Positions 1 through 7,079 of a stretch of 9,483 bases of DNA are shown piece by piece; position 1 is the stretch's first letter, and every line of letters starts with the position of its first letter. Source of the DNA: Fidelibacterota bacterium. GTDB taxonomy: Bacteria; Fidelibacterota; UBA2242. The position numbers and the translations under genes were made by a program. The notes beneath the pieces were generated by a model, which saw nothing but the letters and a program-made list of their open reading frames with translations, was not told the DNA's origin and did not search any database. The stretch covers positions 1 through 9,483 of the forward strand of contig JAFGXZ010000059.1 of NCBI GenBank assembly GCA_016936335.1, in the 5' to 3' direction.

Positions 1-1
1 C

Positions 2-1186
2 CGAATATCCGAAATCCGTCTCCAACCCGCTATAATCAGTGAAACATTTACCGATGGTTTGATCAGTTTACGTTTCGAACAAACCCGCTTCATCCTCGAT
101 ACCCTTGCCATTAAACTGAACAAGGGCAACATCACCAGCTCGGGCTATGTTGCATATCGGGAAAAGGATATTAGCGATATCGACATGAAAATGACATTGA
201 ATAATATCTCAATCAGCCGGAAAAAACAGTATCTTGTCGCTTTAAAATCCTCAACCCTGCGCCTCCGGCGAGAAAATGACTACTATAATCTGGACGGTGA
301 TATTGTATTTAATGAAACAAAAATTCAATACGACATCCAGCCTAAAACGCTGATTGCCATGTCCCGGAATTCCCGACGGCCAGGCACGGAACCATCTTCT
401 TTAATGCAAAAAATCCATTTGAACATTCGGATCCGGGACAGCAAAAACATCTGGATAGATAATAATCTGGCACGGGTTCGGCTTCGCCCGGAAATGGCAA
501 TTATCGGAACTGCTGCAAAAACCAATATCTCCGGACGCCTGAAAGTCGAAGAGGGATATATCCTTTATCTTGACCGAAAATTCAAAGTAAACCAGGGCGT
601 CATTGATTTCGTTGATCCTAATACTATCAATCCGATTATCGATTTTAATGCTGAATCGGAAATCAAAAGTTTTCAAACTCTGTCGAAAAAAGCCTATATA
701 ATTACAATAACAATTACCGGGCCGCTGGACGAGGCCGTTTTCGATTTGCAGTCTAATCCGCCCCTGGATAAATCCGACATTATTGCACTGCTGACCTTTG
801 GGGCCACTCGCGAAGAACTGATCAATCGAGGAGGAGATGCCGGCAGTGGTGGTGTCGGAACCGCAATCCAGGAACGCCTGACCGGATATTCCAGTCAGCG
901 TATTTCCAGTTATACTTCCCGGAAAGTCGGTACCCTGCTTGGACTGGAAGAGATGTCGATTGAAGGTAATCTGTTCAGCTTCGGCAAATCCTGGGGGCCG
1001 CAACTGGTGGCATCCAAGAAATTAACCGAACGAATGTCAGTAACCTATTCCACTACGGTCGGGCATATCAACGAACAGAATGTAAAACTGGAATATAAAC
1101 TGAGCGATAAATTTTCATTGGAAGGTCAGACCGACCAGCGGGGCCGCGCCGGTCTTGATCTAAAATATAAACTGAAATTCAAATGA
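2..1186 (+). CDS. tamB: TamB-like translocation/assembly protein (DUF490 family), C-terminal part only
   Basis: The reading frame is open from the left edge (first full codon at base 2), so this is the last 394 codons of a larger gene; a TTG at 59 is only an internal Leu. TamB proteins are inner-membrane-anchored periplasmic proteins made mostly of beta-strands that span the envelope and partner TamA or other Omp85 proteins in outer-membrane protein or lipid traffic. What is seen: an amphipathic beta-rich chain with no membrane helix, and the family's C-terminal signature, namely GRLKVEEGYILYLDRKF (about bases 533-583), then GVIDFVDP, NPIIDF, an ITITITGPLDEA strand and NPPLDKSDIIALLTFG (about 757-804). 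A Gly-rich stretch follows (GGDAGSGGVG, about 830-859), then beta-strand repeats to the end. The stop overlaps the tamA start (ATGATG), so the two are co-translated. Family assignment is secure; the exact function in this lineage is inferred. Confidence 0.88.
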   Translation, partial: RISEIRLQPAIISETFTDGLISLRFEQTRFILDTLAIKLNKGNITSSGYVAYREKDISDIDMKMTLNNISISRKKQYLVALKSSTLRLRRENDYYNLDGDIVFNETKIQYDIQPKTLIAMSRNSRRPGTEPSSLMQKIHLNIRIRDSKNIWIDNNLARVRLRPEMAIIGTAAKTNISGRLKVEEGYILYLDRKFKVNQGVIDFVDPNTINPIIDFNAESEIKSFQTLSKKAYIITITITGPLDEAVFDLQSNPPLDKSDIIALLTFGATREELINRGGDAGSGGVGTAIQERLTGYSSQRISSYTSRKVGTLLGLEEMSIEGNLFSFGKSWGPQLVASKKLTERMSVTYSTTVGHINEQNVKLEYKLSDKFSLEGQTDQRGRAGLDLKYKLKFK

Positions 1187-2973
1187 TGAAACGACTAATA
1201 TTCGGCATAATATTCATGTACATTTTAGGGTACAACCTGTACGGTGCACACCCGAAAAAAACCCGGTTAAAGGTCAAATCTGTCACTTATCAGGGCAACG
1301 AACATTTCAGAGCGCGACACTTGAATAATATCATTCTCTCAAGACCATCGACCTGGATATCACCTAGCTATTATAACGATGATCTGTTCCAGGGCGATCT
1401 GGTCGGCATTCCACAGTTTTACCAGCAAAACGGCTATCTGGAAGCCAGATTGACCGATTATAACGTCGATATCGATTCAAGTAAAAAATCCGTAAAAATA
1501 GACTTTACAATCGAAGAAGGAAAACTGACTCGCATCGAGGGCATCAGCATTCTCGACAATACCATCATCAGTGATCAGGAAATCCAGAAAATAATTTCAG
1601 TCAGGGAGGGCAAGGCCTTTAAAAGCAGAGAAATCGAAAATTCAACGCTGGCGATTCTACGTAAATATGCCGAAATCGGTTATCTGGACACCGACATTAA
1701 TCCGGACATCCGGATCAATAACCAATCCCATATGGCTTTGATCGACTTTATTGTTAATGAAAAGACCCAGTATCATATTGGTAACATTTCAATTACCGGT
1801 CTGGAAAAAACCAAACCAGCCATAGTACTTCGAGAATTGAATTTTAATGCAGGTGAGCTGGTCAATTACTCCAAACTGCTCCAGTCCCAGCGCCAACTCT
1901 ACCTGACCGGTCTCTTTCAGAGCGTATTCATTCGGCCGGTGTCAGCGGATACCAATCATAACGCCACCAAGGACATTCTGATCGAAACCAAAGAAAATAA
2001 ATATGGGGAATTTAATGTCTCCATTGGTTACGGCACTGTGGAAAAAATCCGCGGAAAAACCGAAATTCTTTATACAAACTTGGGTGGAACGGGGCAGAAA
2101 GTCGGATTAGCTACCAGTCTCAGTTTCATTACCCGTAGCATCGAGGTGTCTTTTACAGAACCGTGGACATTCCACACTCGCTGGCGTACCGATCTGACCT
2201 CCACCTGGGAATATTTGATTGAGCCCGGCTATAATCTGGAACGCCTTGGTGCTCGAATTGCCGTTGGGCGAAAATTTTTGAACCGATCAAGCAGCACGAT
2301 TAGTTATCGGCACGAAAACAATCGTCTAAGCCAGATCAAGATTACCGACATACCTGCAGCAATGAAAAGTAATATCCGCGCATTGAAACTGTCCCTGGTC
2401 TTTGATAATCGCGATAACCTTTTCAATACCAGTAAAGGCAGCTATATTGAATTCAGCAATGAACTGGCAGGATCATTCATGTCCGGAACCAATTCCTTTT
2501 TCCGTTCCAACCTGCGTTTAAAACAGTTTTTCTCAACTGGAAAAGGAACCGTTTGGGGTACTTACCTGGACTTAGGCTGGATTGACGCCCCTGAGGGATT
2601 TTCGACAGTTCCACTTAATGAACGTTTTTACGCAGGAGGACCCAATGTCCTGCGGGCCTTTGGTTACCAGTTAGCCGGCCCCGTTGATGGTGACCGGACT
2701 CCGTCGGGCGGTAGATATCAGTTTGTCTGGAATGTCATTGAAATGCGCCAACCGGTTTACAAATCATTTGGCCTTGAAACCTTTGTCGATCTGGGAAATG
2801 TCTGGGATAAACCCAGAGATGTCGCCATTAGCGACATTCGTCACAGCATTGGCATTGGCATTCGATACAACTCACCTATCGGTCTGGCCCGCCTGGATTA
2901 TGCCGTCAATTTCAGTCCCCGTCCCGGTGAAGCCGGCGCAAAATTATATTTCAACATGGCCCAGGCATTTTAG
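1183..2973 (+). CDS. tamA: TamA/BamA-like outer-membrane protein (Omp85 family, POTRA domains plus beta-barrel)
   Basis: 596 residues, close to E. coli TamA in length. Residues 1-21 look like a signal peptide (MMKRL, hydrophobic core, cut near YGA/HP). About residues 28-272 form three POTRA-like repeats, with typical endings such as VKIDFTIEEGKLTRIEGI and DFIVNEKTQYHIGNISITG. Residues 275-596 are the 16-strand Omp85 barrel: FDNRDNLFNTSKGSYIE (408-423), loop-6 region YAGGPNVLRAFGY (483-495), GNVWD (538-542), GIGIRYNSPIGLARLDYA (557-574), and a terminal Phe as the outer-membrane beta-signal. The loop-6 motif reads Arg-Ala-Phe instead of the usual Arg-Gly-Phe/Tyr. It starts at 1183, overlapping the tamB stop by 4 bp; a second ATG at 1186 is equally possible. 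Three POTRAs plus a tamB neighbour favour a TamA role over BamA (normally five POTRAs), but the two are not separable with certainty. Confidence 0.88.
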   Translation: MMKRLIFGIIFMYILGYNLYGAHPKKTRLKVKSVTYQGNEHFRARHLNNIILSRPSTWISPSYYNDDLFQGDLVGIPQFYQQNGYLEARLTDYNVDIDSSKKSVKIDFTIEEGKLTRIEGISILDNTIISDQEIQKIISVREGKAFKSREIENSTLAILRKYAEIGYLDTDINPDIRINNQSHMALIDFIVNEKTQYHIGNISITGLEKTKPAIVLRELNFNAGELVNYSKLLQSQRQLYLTGLFQSVFIRPVSADTNHNATKDILIETKENKYGEFNVSIGYGTVEKIRGKTEILYTNLGGTGQKVGLATSLSFITRSIEVSFTEPWTFHTRWRTDLTSTWEYLIEPGYNLERLGARIAVGRKFLNRSSSTISYRHENNRLSQIKITDIPAAMKSNIRALKLSLVFDNRDNLFNTSKGSYIEFSNELAGSFMSGTNSFFRSNLRLKQFFSTGKGTVWGTYLDLGWIDAPEGFSTVPLNERFYAGGPNVLRAFGYQLAGPVDGDRTPSGGRYQFVWNVIEMRQPVYKSFGLETFVDLGNVWDKPRDVAISDIRHSIGIGIRYNSPIGLARLDYAVNFSPRPGEAGAKLYFNMAQAF

Positions 2974-3008
2974 AGATGCAAATTTCACTGCTGATTTGAC
3001 AGATTATC

Positions 3009-3761
3009 TTAATTCCGCAGGTAGGATGCCCCGTTCACATCCACAATCGCACCGGTAATGTAATTGACATCGCCGGATGCCAGGAAAAGGACAGTTTTAG
3101 CAATCTCTTCCGGTGTTGCCGTTCGTTTCAGGGGACTTTGCTGAACAGTTTCTGAATTTTCAGCCAGTGTCGGCGCTGCCATATCCGTATCCACCCAGCC
3201 GGGCGCAACGGCGGTGACAATAATGTTATATGGGGCCAGGGCTACGGCCAGCGATTGACTGAAGGAGTTCAGTCCTGCCTTACTGGCACCATACGCCGGT
3301 GCATCGGGTTCGCCGCGAAAAGCACCGCGGGAACTGATATTGACAATTTTCCCGCCGCCCTGTTCGATCATATGCCGGGCTACCAGGAAACTGAGATTCG
3401 CCGGGCCGACCAGATTGGTGTCGATGGTCTGCTTCCAGGCCTTTTGCCATTCGGTATAATTCATGTCCGCCAGCGGGTGGTATTCAAAAATACCGGCGTT
3501 ATTTACCAGAACATCAATGCGGCCAAATTTTTCCAGCGTAATTTTTACCAGTTTCTCAATGTCTTCGGGCTTTGAGACATCGGCCTGAATGCTTAAATGG
3601 CCGCTTCCGGCCAATTGCCGAAGGGTCTGTTCCGCAGCTGCATGATTATGATGAAAATGAACTGCCACCCGGGCGCCCTGCTTCGCAAATGCAACGGCCA
3701 CCGCCCGGCCAATGCCCCGGGATGCGCCGGTCACGAGAACACACTGGTCTTTAAAATTCAT
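3009..3761 (-). CDS. FabG-like short-chain dehydrogenase/reductase (SDR)
   Basis: 250-residue classical SDR, probably an NAD(P)H-dependent ketone/alcohol oxidoreductase in the cytoplasm. Numbering from the ATG at 3761: nucleotide-binding TGASRGIG at 11-18, acidic DV at 61-62 after beta-3, NNAG at 87-90, and a catalytic set of Asn116, Ser144, Tyr157 and Lys161 (SRGAFRGEPDAPAYGASK region). It continues with AVAPGWVDTDM (184-194), and the family's usual ending GAIVDVNGASYLRN. Every key residue is present. Start choice: ATG gives MNFKDQCVLVTGASRGIG, which lines up with E. coli FabG (MNFEGK...); a GTG at 3767 directly abutting the glgA stop would add two residues. Neither has a strong Shine-Dalgarno site, which fits translational coupling to glgA. 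FabG itself is usually in a fatty-acid cluster, so this is more likely an SDR of other specificity; the substrate cannot be read from sequence. Confidence 0.9.
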   Translation of the reverse strand: MNFKDQCVLVTGASRGIGRAVAVAFAKQGARVAVHFHHNHAAAEQTLRQLAGSGHLSIQADVSKPEDIEKLVKITLEKFGRIDVLVNNAGIFEYHPLADMNYTEWQKAWKQTIDTNLVGPANLSFLVARHMIEQGGGKIVNISSRGAFRGEPDAPAYGASKAGLNSFSQSLAVALAPYNIIVTAVAPGWVDTDMAAPTLAENSETVQQSPLKRTATPEEIAKTVLFLASGDVNYITGAIVDVNGASYLRN

Positions 3762-3767
3762 TTCCAC

Positions 3768-5240
3768 TCACTTATCGATCAGCGACCGATACAATTCCAT
3801 ATATTGCTTCGCCGACTGCTGCCAGGAAAAATCCGCGGCCATCCCGTTAAGCATGATCCGGCGCCATTGATTTTTATCGGAGTAAACGAATATGGCCTCC
3901 AGAACCGATTGTATCAGATCATCGGCTGAATACAGTTCAAATAAAAATCCGTTACCCGATTGCCCATCCCACCGGACTACTGTATCAGCCAATCCGCCGG
4001 TTTGATGCACCAGCGGTACTGTTCCGTATTTAAATGCCACCATCTGTGTAATTCCACAAGGCTCATATCGTGACGGCATCAGGAAAATATCGCAACCCGC
4101 CATGATTTTGTGGGACAGCGGGTTATTATACCCAAAATCAATTTTCAGACGACCGGGAAAACGTTCGGCGAATGCGGACAGTGACCGCTCATAGTCCGGC
4201 TCCCCGCTGCCCAGGATCAGGATCGCCAGATCCAGCGCCAGCAGGCGTTCCAGCGCTTCGATCAAAAGCGGGATGCCCTTCTGTTCCACCAGCCTTGTAA
4301 CCATGCTGATCAGCGGTTTATTAACCATCGCCTGGTCGATTCCGACATCATTCAACAGTGCGATTTTATTGAAGCGCTTGTCTGCAACTGTCTTTAAGGA
4401 ATAAGGTTTGGTGATATAAATATCTGTTTGGGGATCCCATTCAGAATAATCGACACCATTCAAAATGCCCCAAACCGCTTTGCCCGTGGAAGCCAGAACG
4501 CCTTTCAGGCCGGCACTCAGCTCCTGACTTTTCCTGATTTCTTCAGCATGAGTCGGGCTAACCGTACTGACGGCATCGGCCATGAGAATTCCGGCTTTCA
4601 GCGGATTGATCTGTCCGTACCATTCCATCGGAGCTGTTGGATAAAATAGATCATCGGGAAGATTGAACAACTCCCACTGGTCCATTTTGACAATTCCCTG
4701 ATAGGCGATATTGTGCAGGGTTAGCAGCGTTTTTGTATTCCATATATATGAATAATCCACCGACCGGTTTTTCAGATAGACCGGAATTGTGGCGCAATGA
4801 TTGTCATTACAATGAATAATATCGGGAATCCAGTTCAGCACCTTGAAGGCCTCAAGCGCTGCCCGGGAGAAAAGCAGAAAGCGCTTGACATTATCGTCGT
4901 AGGAAATTCCCTTGTGGTCGTTGTACACTCCCCGCGATCCAAAATAGTGTTCATTCTCGATAAAATAAACCCGGAAATTGGGATGTTCAGGAGATTGCCA
5001 GCGGGATAGTCCGCACTCAATCGCCTCATTGCCAAGTTTTACTGTAAATCGATAGGGACTTTCCTGAATGTCGAAATCCGAGTGGTTAATCGACCCGTAG
5101 CACGGTGTGATCACCATGATTTCGGCACCTAATACAGCAAGTTCCGTGGGCAATGCGCCGGCCACATCGCCCAGTCCGCCGACTTTTGAAAAGGGGTACA
5201 CTTCCGCCGAAACGAAGGCTATTTTTATACGTGATTGCAT
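3768..5240 (-). CDS. glgA: Glycogen synthase GlgA (GT5, nucleotide-sugar glucosyltransferase)
   Basis: 490 residues, the usual size for bacterial GlgA (E. coli 477). It transfers glucose from ADP-glucose (or another nucleotide-glucose) to the non-reducing end of alpha-1,4-glucan in the cytoplasm. GT-B fold landmarks: KVGGLGDV (19-26, donor-binding KxGGL), HNIAYQG (176-182), NGVDYSEWDP (261-270), TRLVEQKG with Arg316 and Lys321, and SRYEPCGITQ (390-399) with the catalytic-site Glu393 and Cys395, then HQTGGLADTV. The acceptor-side motif normally HxxDWH reads HCNDNH (143-148), so the conserved Trp is Asn. ATG at 5240 is preceded by AAGAGAG as a weak ribosome site and lies 13 bases after the branching-enzyme stop; the stop runs straight into the dehydrogenase start region. 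Donor preference (ADP- or UDP-glucose) is not settled by sequence. Confidence 0.96.
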   Translation of the reverse strand: MQSRIKIAFVSAEVYPFSKVGGLGDVAGALPTELAVLGAEIMVITPCYGSINHSDFDIQESPYRFTVKLGNEAIECGLSRWQSPEHPNFRVYFIENEHYFGSRGVYNDHKGISYDDNVKRFLLFSRAALEAFKVLNWIPDIIHCNDNHCATIPVYLKNRSVDYSYIWNTKTLLTLHNIAYQGIVKMDQWELFNLPDDLFYPTAPMEWYGQINPLKAGILMADAVSTVSPTHAEEIRKSQELSAGLKGVLASTGKAVWGILNGVDYSEWDPQTDIYITKPYSLKTVADKRFNKIALLNDVGIDQAMVNKPLISMVTRLVEQKGIPLLIEALERLLALDLAILILGSGEPDYERSLSAFAERFPGRLKIDFGYNNPLSHKIMAGCDIFLMPSRYEPCGITQMVAFKYGTVPLVHQTGGLADTVVRWDGQSGNGFLFELYSADDLIQSVLEAIFVYSDKNQWRRIMLNGMAADFSWQQSAKQYMELYRSLIDK

Positions 5241-5253
5241 AGCTCTCTTACAC

Positions 5254-6966
5254 TTATTTGGCTAATGTACACCAATAGGTGAAATCCAGTGTCGGAAAAA
5301 TATCATCATCAGTCTGAATCCGTCGCAAGTAATCATCAGCGCCTTCCGCCAATGTTCCGTCCGCCAGGTAAGTATTTAGAATCTTATCGATGTTTTTAAT
5401 CCGCTCATCATGTACCGCAATCCGTTCTTCCGCATAGTCCCGGGCGCTCCAGGTACTGATCAGAAACTGCCAGTCCGAACTTTCCAGCAGAAGCAGCTGA
5501 CGGGCCATAATATTCAGAATCCGTTGGATGATTTCATCATCGGTGTCCTTATATTTATCCGCCAGCACGGTCATCCGGTCTTCGGCGGTATAGATATGTT
5601 TCCAGGTCCATTGGGTCCATTCATTCAGCCAGATATAATGGAAACCACCCTGTCCCCAGGAACCTTCCGGTAATGACACTGAAACCTTTGGCGGATTTGC
5701 GCTGAGATGTTCACCGAGACTTACGGTTTTTACATCAGCATTCATATTCAGTTTTCGCAGCACCTTGCCCAACCAGCGGGGACCTTCAAACCACCAGTGA
5801 CCAAAGAGTTCGGTATCGAACGGCGCTGTCAGCATGCCAATTTCGCCAGTCTCGTAATAATTTTTCTCTATGTAGGATTGAATCAGTCCGGCAAAATGGG
5901 AGGCCTGATTTTCCAGAGACTCCTCAACGGCCTCGGGATAGTATTCCTGTTTGTCCGCCAGGTCGGCTTTGGCGCTGGTGACTTTCCAGAAACGATGTCC
6001 GCCGGGAAAATGTTTCTTGTGAAAATCCAGGTAGCGGCCGTCGCCGGGATAACCGTATTCACCGCTCCAGACCTGCAGGGCAGATTCTTCATGACGGCCA
6101 TAGGCTACTGCCGCCCGGCTTGTTCCGGTGGAACTGACCAGGTAATTCTCGAAAATTGAACGTTCCTTGATCTCATCTTTGGGTTTCCAGCTTTTCTCAA
6201 ACTGACTCCAGAGCTGCTTCAAGGATGAAAAACGATCAATGTAAACGCCCTTACCCTCACCGCCCATAATCAGGTGTTTATCCACAATAAAATACTGGAT
6301 ATCATATTTATACAGGAACTCTTCGACACCTTTGCGGAGAAATTTTTTTGAATATTCCGGGACTGGTGAAGTCCACTCGTAGCTGGGACGATAGGCGCAT
6401 TCCGGCAGCCACATGCCTCTTGGTGCCCGGCCGAAATGACGTTGATAAGTTTCTTTACCGACCCGCACCTGGGCATCGATAGCCTCATCTGTGCCAAGCA
6501 GCGGAAAATATCCATGCGTCGCAGCACAGGTAATGATTTCCAGGTGATCGGCATCCTGAAGTTTTCGGAATCCGTCCAGAATATTCCGGCCATAAACATC
6601 GGAAAACTGGATTTTGGTATTGGTATAAAAGTCAATCCAGAACTGGGCTACCTGCTCTAAATGCTCATTTTTCAGTTTGGCAAATTCCAGCCGGTTTTCT
6701 TCGGCAGCTTCAATTTTTTGATCAAGATAATGGATTAAGCCATACTTGAATTTCTCTGCAGCCAGTTGCTCGGCCAATATCGGAGTAATTCCCAGTGTTA
6801 CTTTCGGGCTGATCCCATCGTTTACAAGGGAGTTGAATTCCTTCAATAACGGCAAGTACGTTTCCGCCGCCGCCTCATAGAGCCAGTCCATCCCATGCGG
6901 CCATTCACCGTGATTGATCACATAGGGTAAATGACTGTGTAGTACAAAGGTAAAATATCCTTTCAT
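5254..6966 (-). CDS. GH57 1,4-alpha-glucan branching enzyme (with C-terminal DUF1957-type domain)
   Basis: 570 residues. GH57 branching enzymes cut an alpha-1,4 chain and re-attach it through an alpha-1,6 bond, making branched glycogen; they are unrelated in sequence to GH13 GlgB. The five GH57 regions are visible: HSHLPYV (10-16, region 1) followed by GEWPHG with Trp22, CAATHG (147-152, region 2), GMWLPECAYRP (184-194, region 3) with likely nucleophile Glu189, TAPFDTELFGHWWFEG (380-395, region 4) with likely acid/base Asp384, and the helical C-terminal part including SSDWQFLISTWSARDYAEER (496-515). It starts at ATG 6966 with GAGGA 5 bases upstream (6971-6975). It is the first gene of the operon with glgA 13 bases after its stop, which strongly supports branching over the amylase, amylopullulanase or 4-alpha-glucanotransferase activities found elsewhere in GH57. 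It is somewhat longer than the roughly 530 residues typical of thermophile enzymes. Confidence 0.92.
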   Translation of the reverse strand: MKGYFTFVLHSHLPYVINHGEWPHGMDWLYEAAAETYLPLLKEFNSLVNDGISPKVTLGITPILAEQLAAEKFKYGLIHYLDQKIEAAEENRLEFAKLKNEHLEQVAQFWIDFYTNTKIQFSDVYGRNILDGFRKLQDADHLEIITCAATHGYFPLLGTDEAIDAQVRVGKETYQRHFGRAPRGMWLPECAYRPSYEWTSPVPEYSKKFLRKGVEEFLYKYDIQYFIVDKHLIMGGEGKGVYIDRFSSLKQLWSQFEKSWKPKDEIKERSIFENYLVSSTGTSRAAVAYGRHEESALQVWSGEYGYPGDGRYLDFHKKHFPGGHRFWKVTSAKADLADKQEYYPEAVEESLENQASHFAGLIQSYIEKNYYETGEIGMLTAPFDTELFGHWWFEGPRWLGKVLRKLNMNADVKTVSLGEHLSANPPKVSVSLPEGSWGQGGFHYIWLNEWTQWTWKHIYTAEDRMTVLADKYKDTDDEIIQRILNIMARQLLLLESSDWQFLISTWSARDYAEERIAVHDERIKNIDKILNTYLADGTLAEGADDYLRRIQTDDDIFPTLDFTYWCTLAK

Positions 6967-6982
6967 TATTTCCTCATCTGTT

Positions 6983-7011
6983 TTTATAACTCATTTAATA
7001 CAACATGTAAA
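6983..7011 (-). promoter_or_regulatory. Candidate promoter of the glycogen operon
   Basis: On the minus strand TTTACA (7011-7006) and TATAAA (6988-6983) are exactly 17 bases apart, a good sigma-70-like pair. The predicted start of transcription (about 6976) falls just before the ribosome site GAGGA (6975-6971), so the leader would be only about 10 bases. That tightness is a reason for caution. No other well-spaced pair was found in the 113-base gap. Confidence 0.4.
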
Positions 7012-7038
7012 ATACAACAATTTATCCTAAATGTTGTA
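6997..7038. repeat. Cluster of three TACAACA/TGTTGTA elements (possible operator; includes imperfect palindrome)
   Basis: AATACAACA occurs at 6997-7005 and again at 7011-7019 (14-base period), and the inverted copy TGTTGTA at 7032-7038. The second and third copies form an 11-bp inverted repeat, TACAACA (7013-7019) + TTTA (7021-7024), three-base centre TCC (7025-7027), then TAAA + TGTTGTA (7028-7038), interrupted only by one extra A at 7020. The repeats bracket the -35 hexamer of the candidate glycogen promoter, which is where an operator would be expected. As RNA on the minus strand the hairpin is followed by UAUUUUA, but with only two GC pairs it would be a poor terminator for the upstream permease gene. 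A binding protein cannot be named. Confidence 0.4.
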
Positions 7039-7079
7039 CTGTTTTCTGATTTAGCGGTTTTTCAATTTAATCGGAGATA

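Noticed and set aside
59..61. TTG at 59 as a true start of the first gene
   Set aside because: The frame is open to the window edge with TamB-like beta-strand sequence before it, so the gene begins outside the window.
401..1003. 200-codon open frame on the minus strand opposite tamB
   Set aside because: It lies wholly antisense to a clear TamB coding region, has no family motifs and a cysteine/serine-rich shadow composition.
2979..2998. CAAAT...ATTTG inverted repeat between the convergent tamA and SDR genes, as a terminator
   Set aside because: Only five AT-rich pairs with a 10-base loop and no T-run on either strand; no terminator can be supported in this 35-base gap.
5707..6159. 150-codon plus-strand frame opposite the GH57 gene
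   Set aside because: It is antisense to the catalytic part of a well-supported enzyme, with no ribosome site or recognisable domain.
7013..7038. Palindrome as a rho-independent terminator of the MFS gene
   Set aside because: The stem has only two GC pairs and one bulge, and the following T-run is interrupted; an operator role fits its position better.
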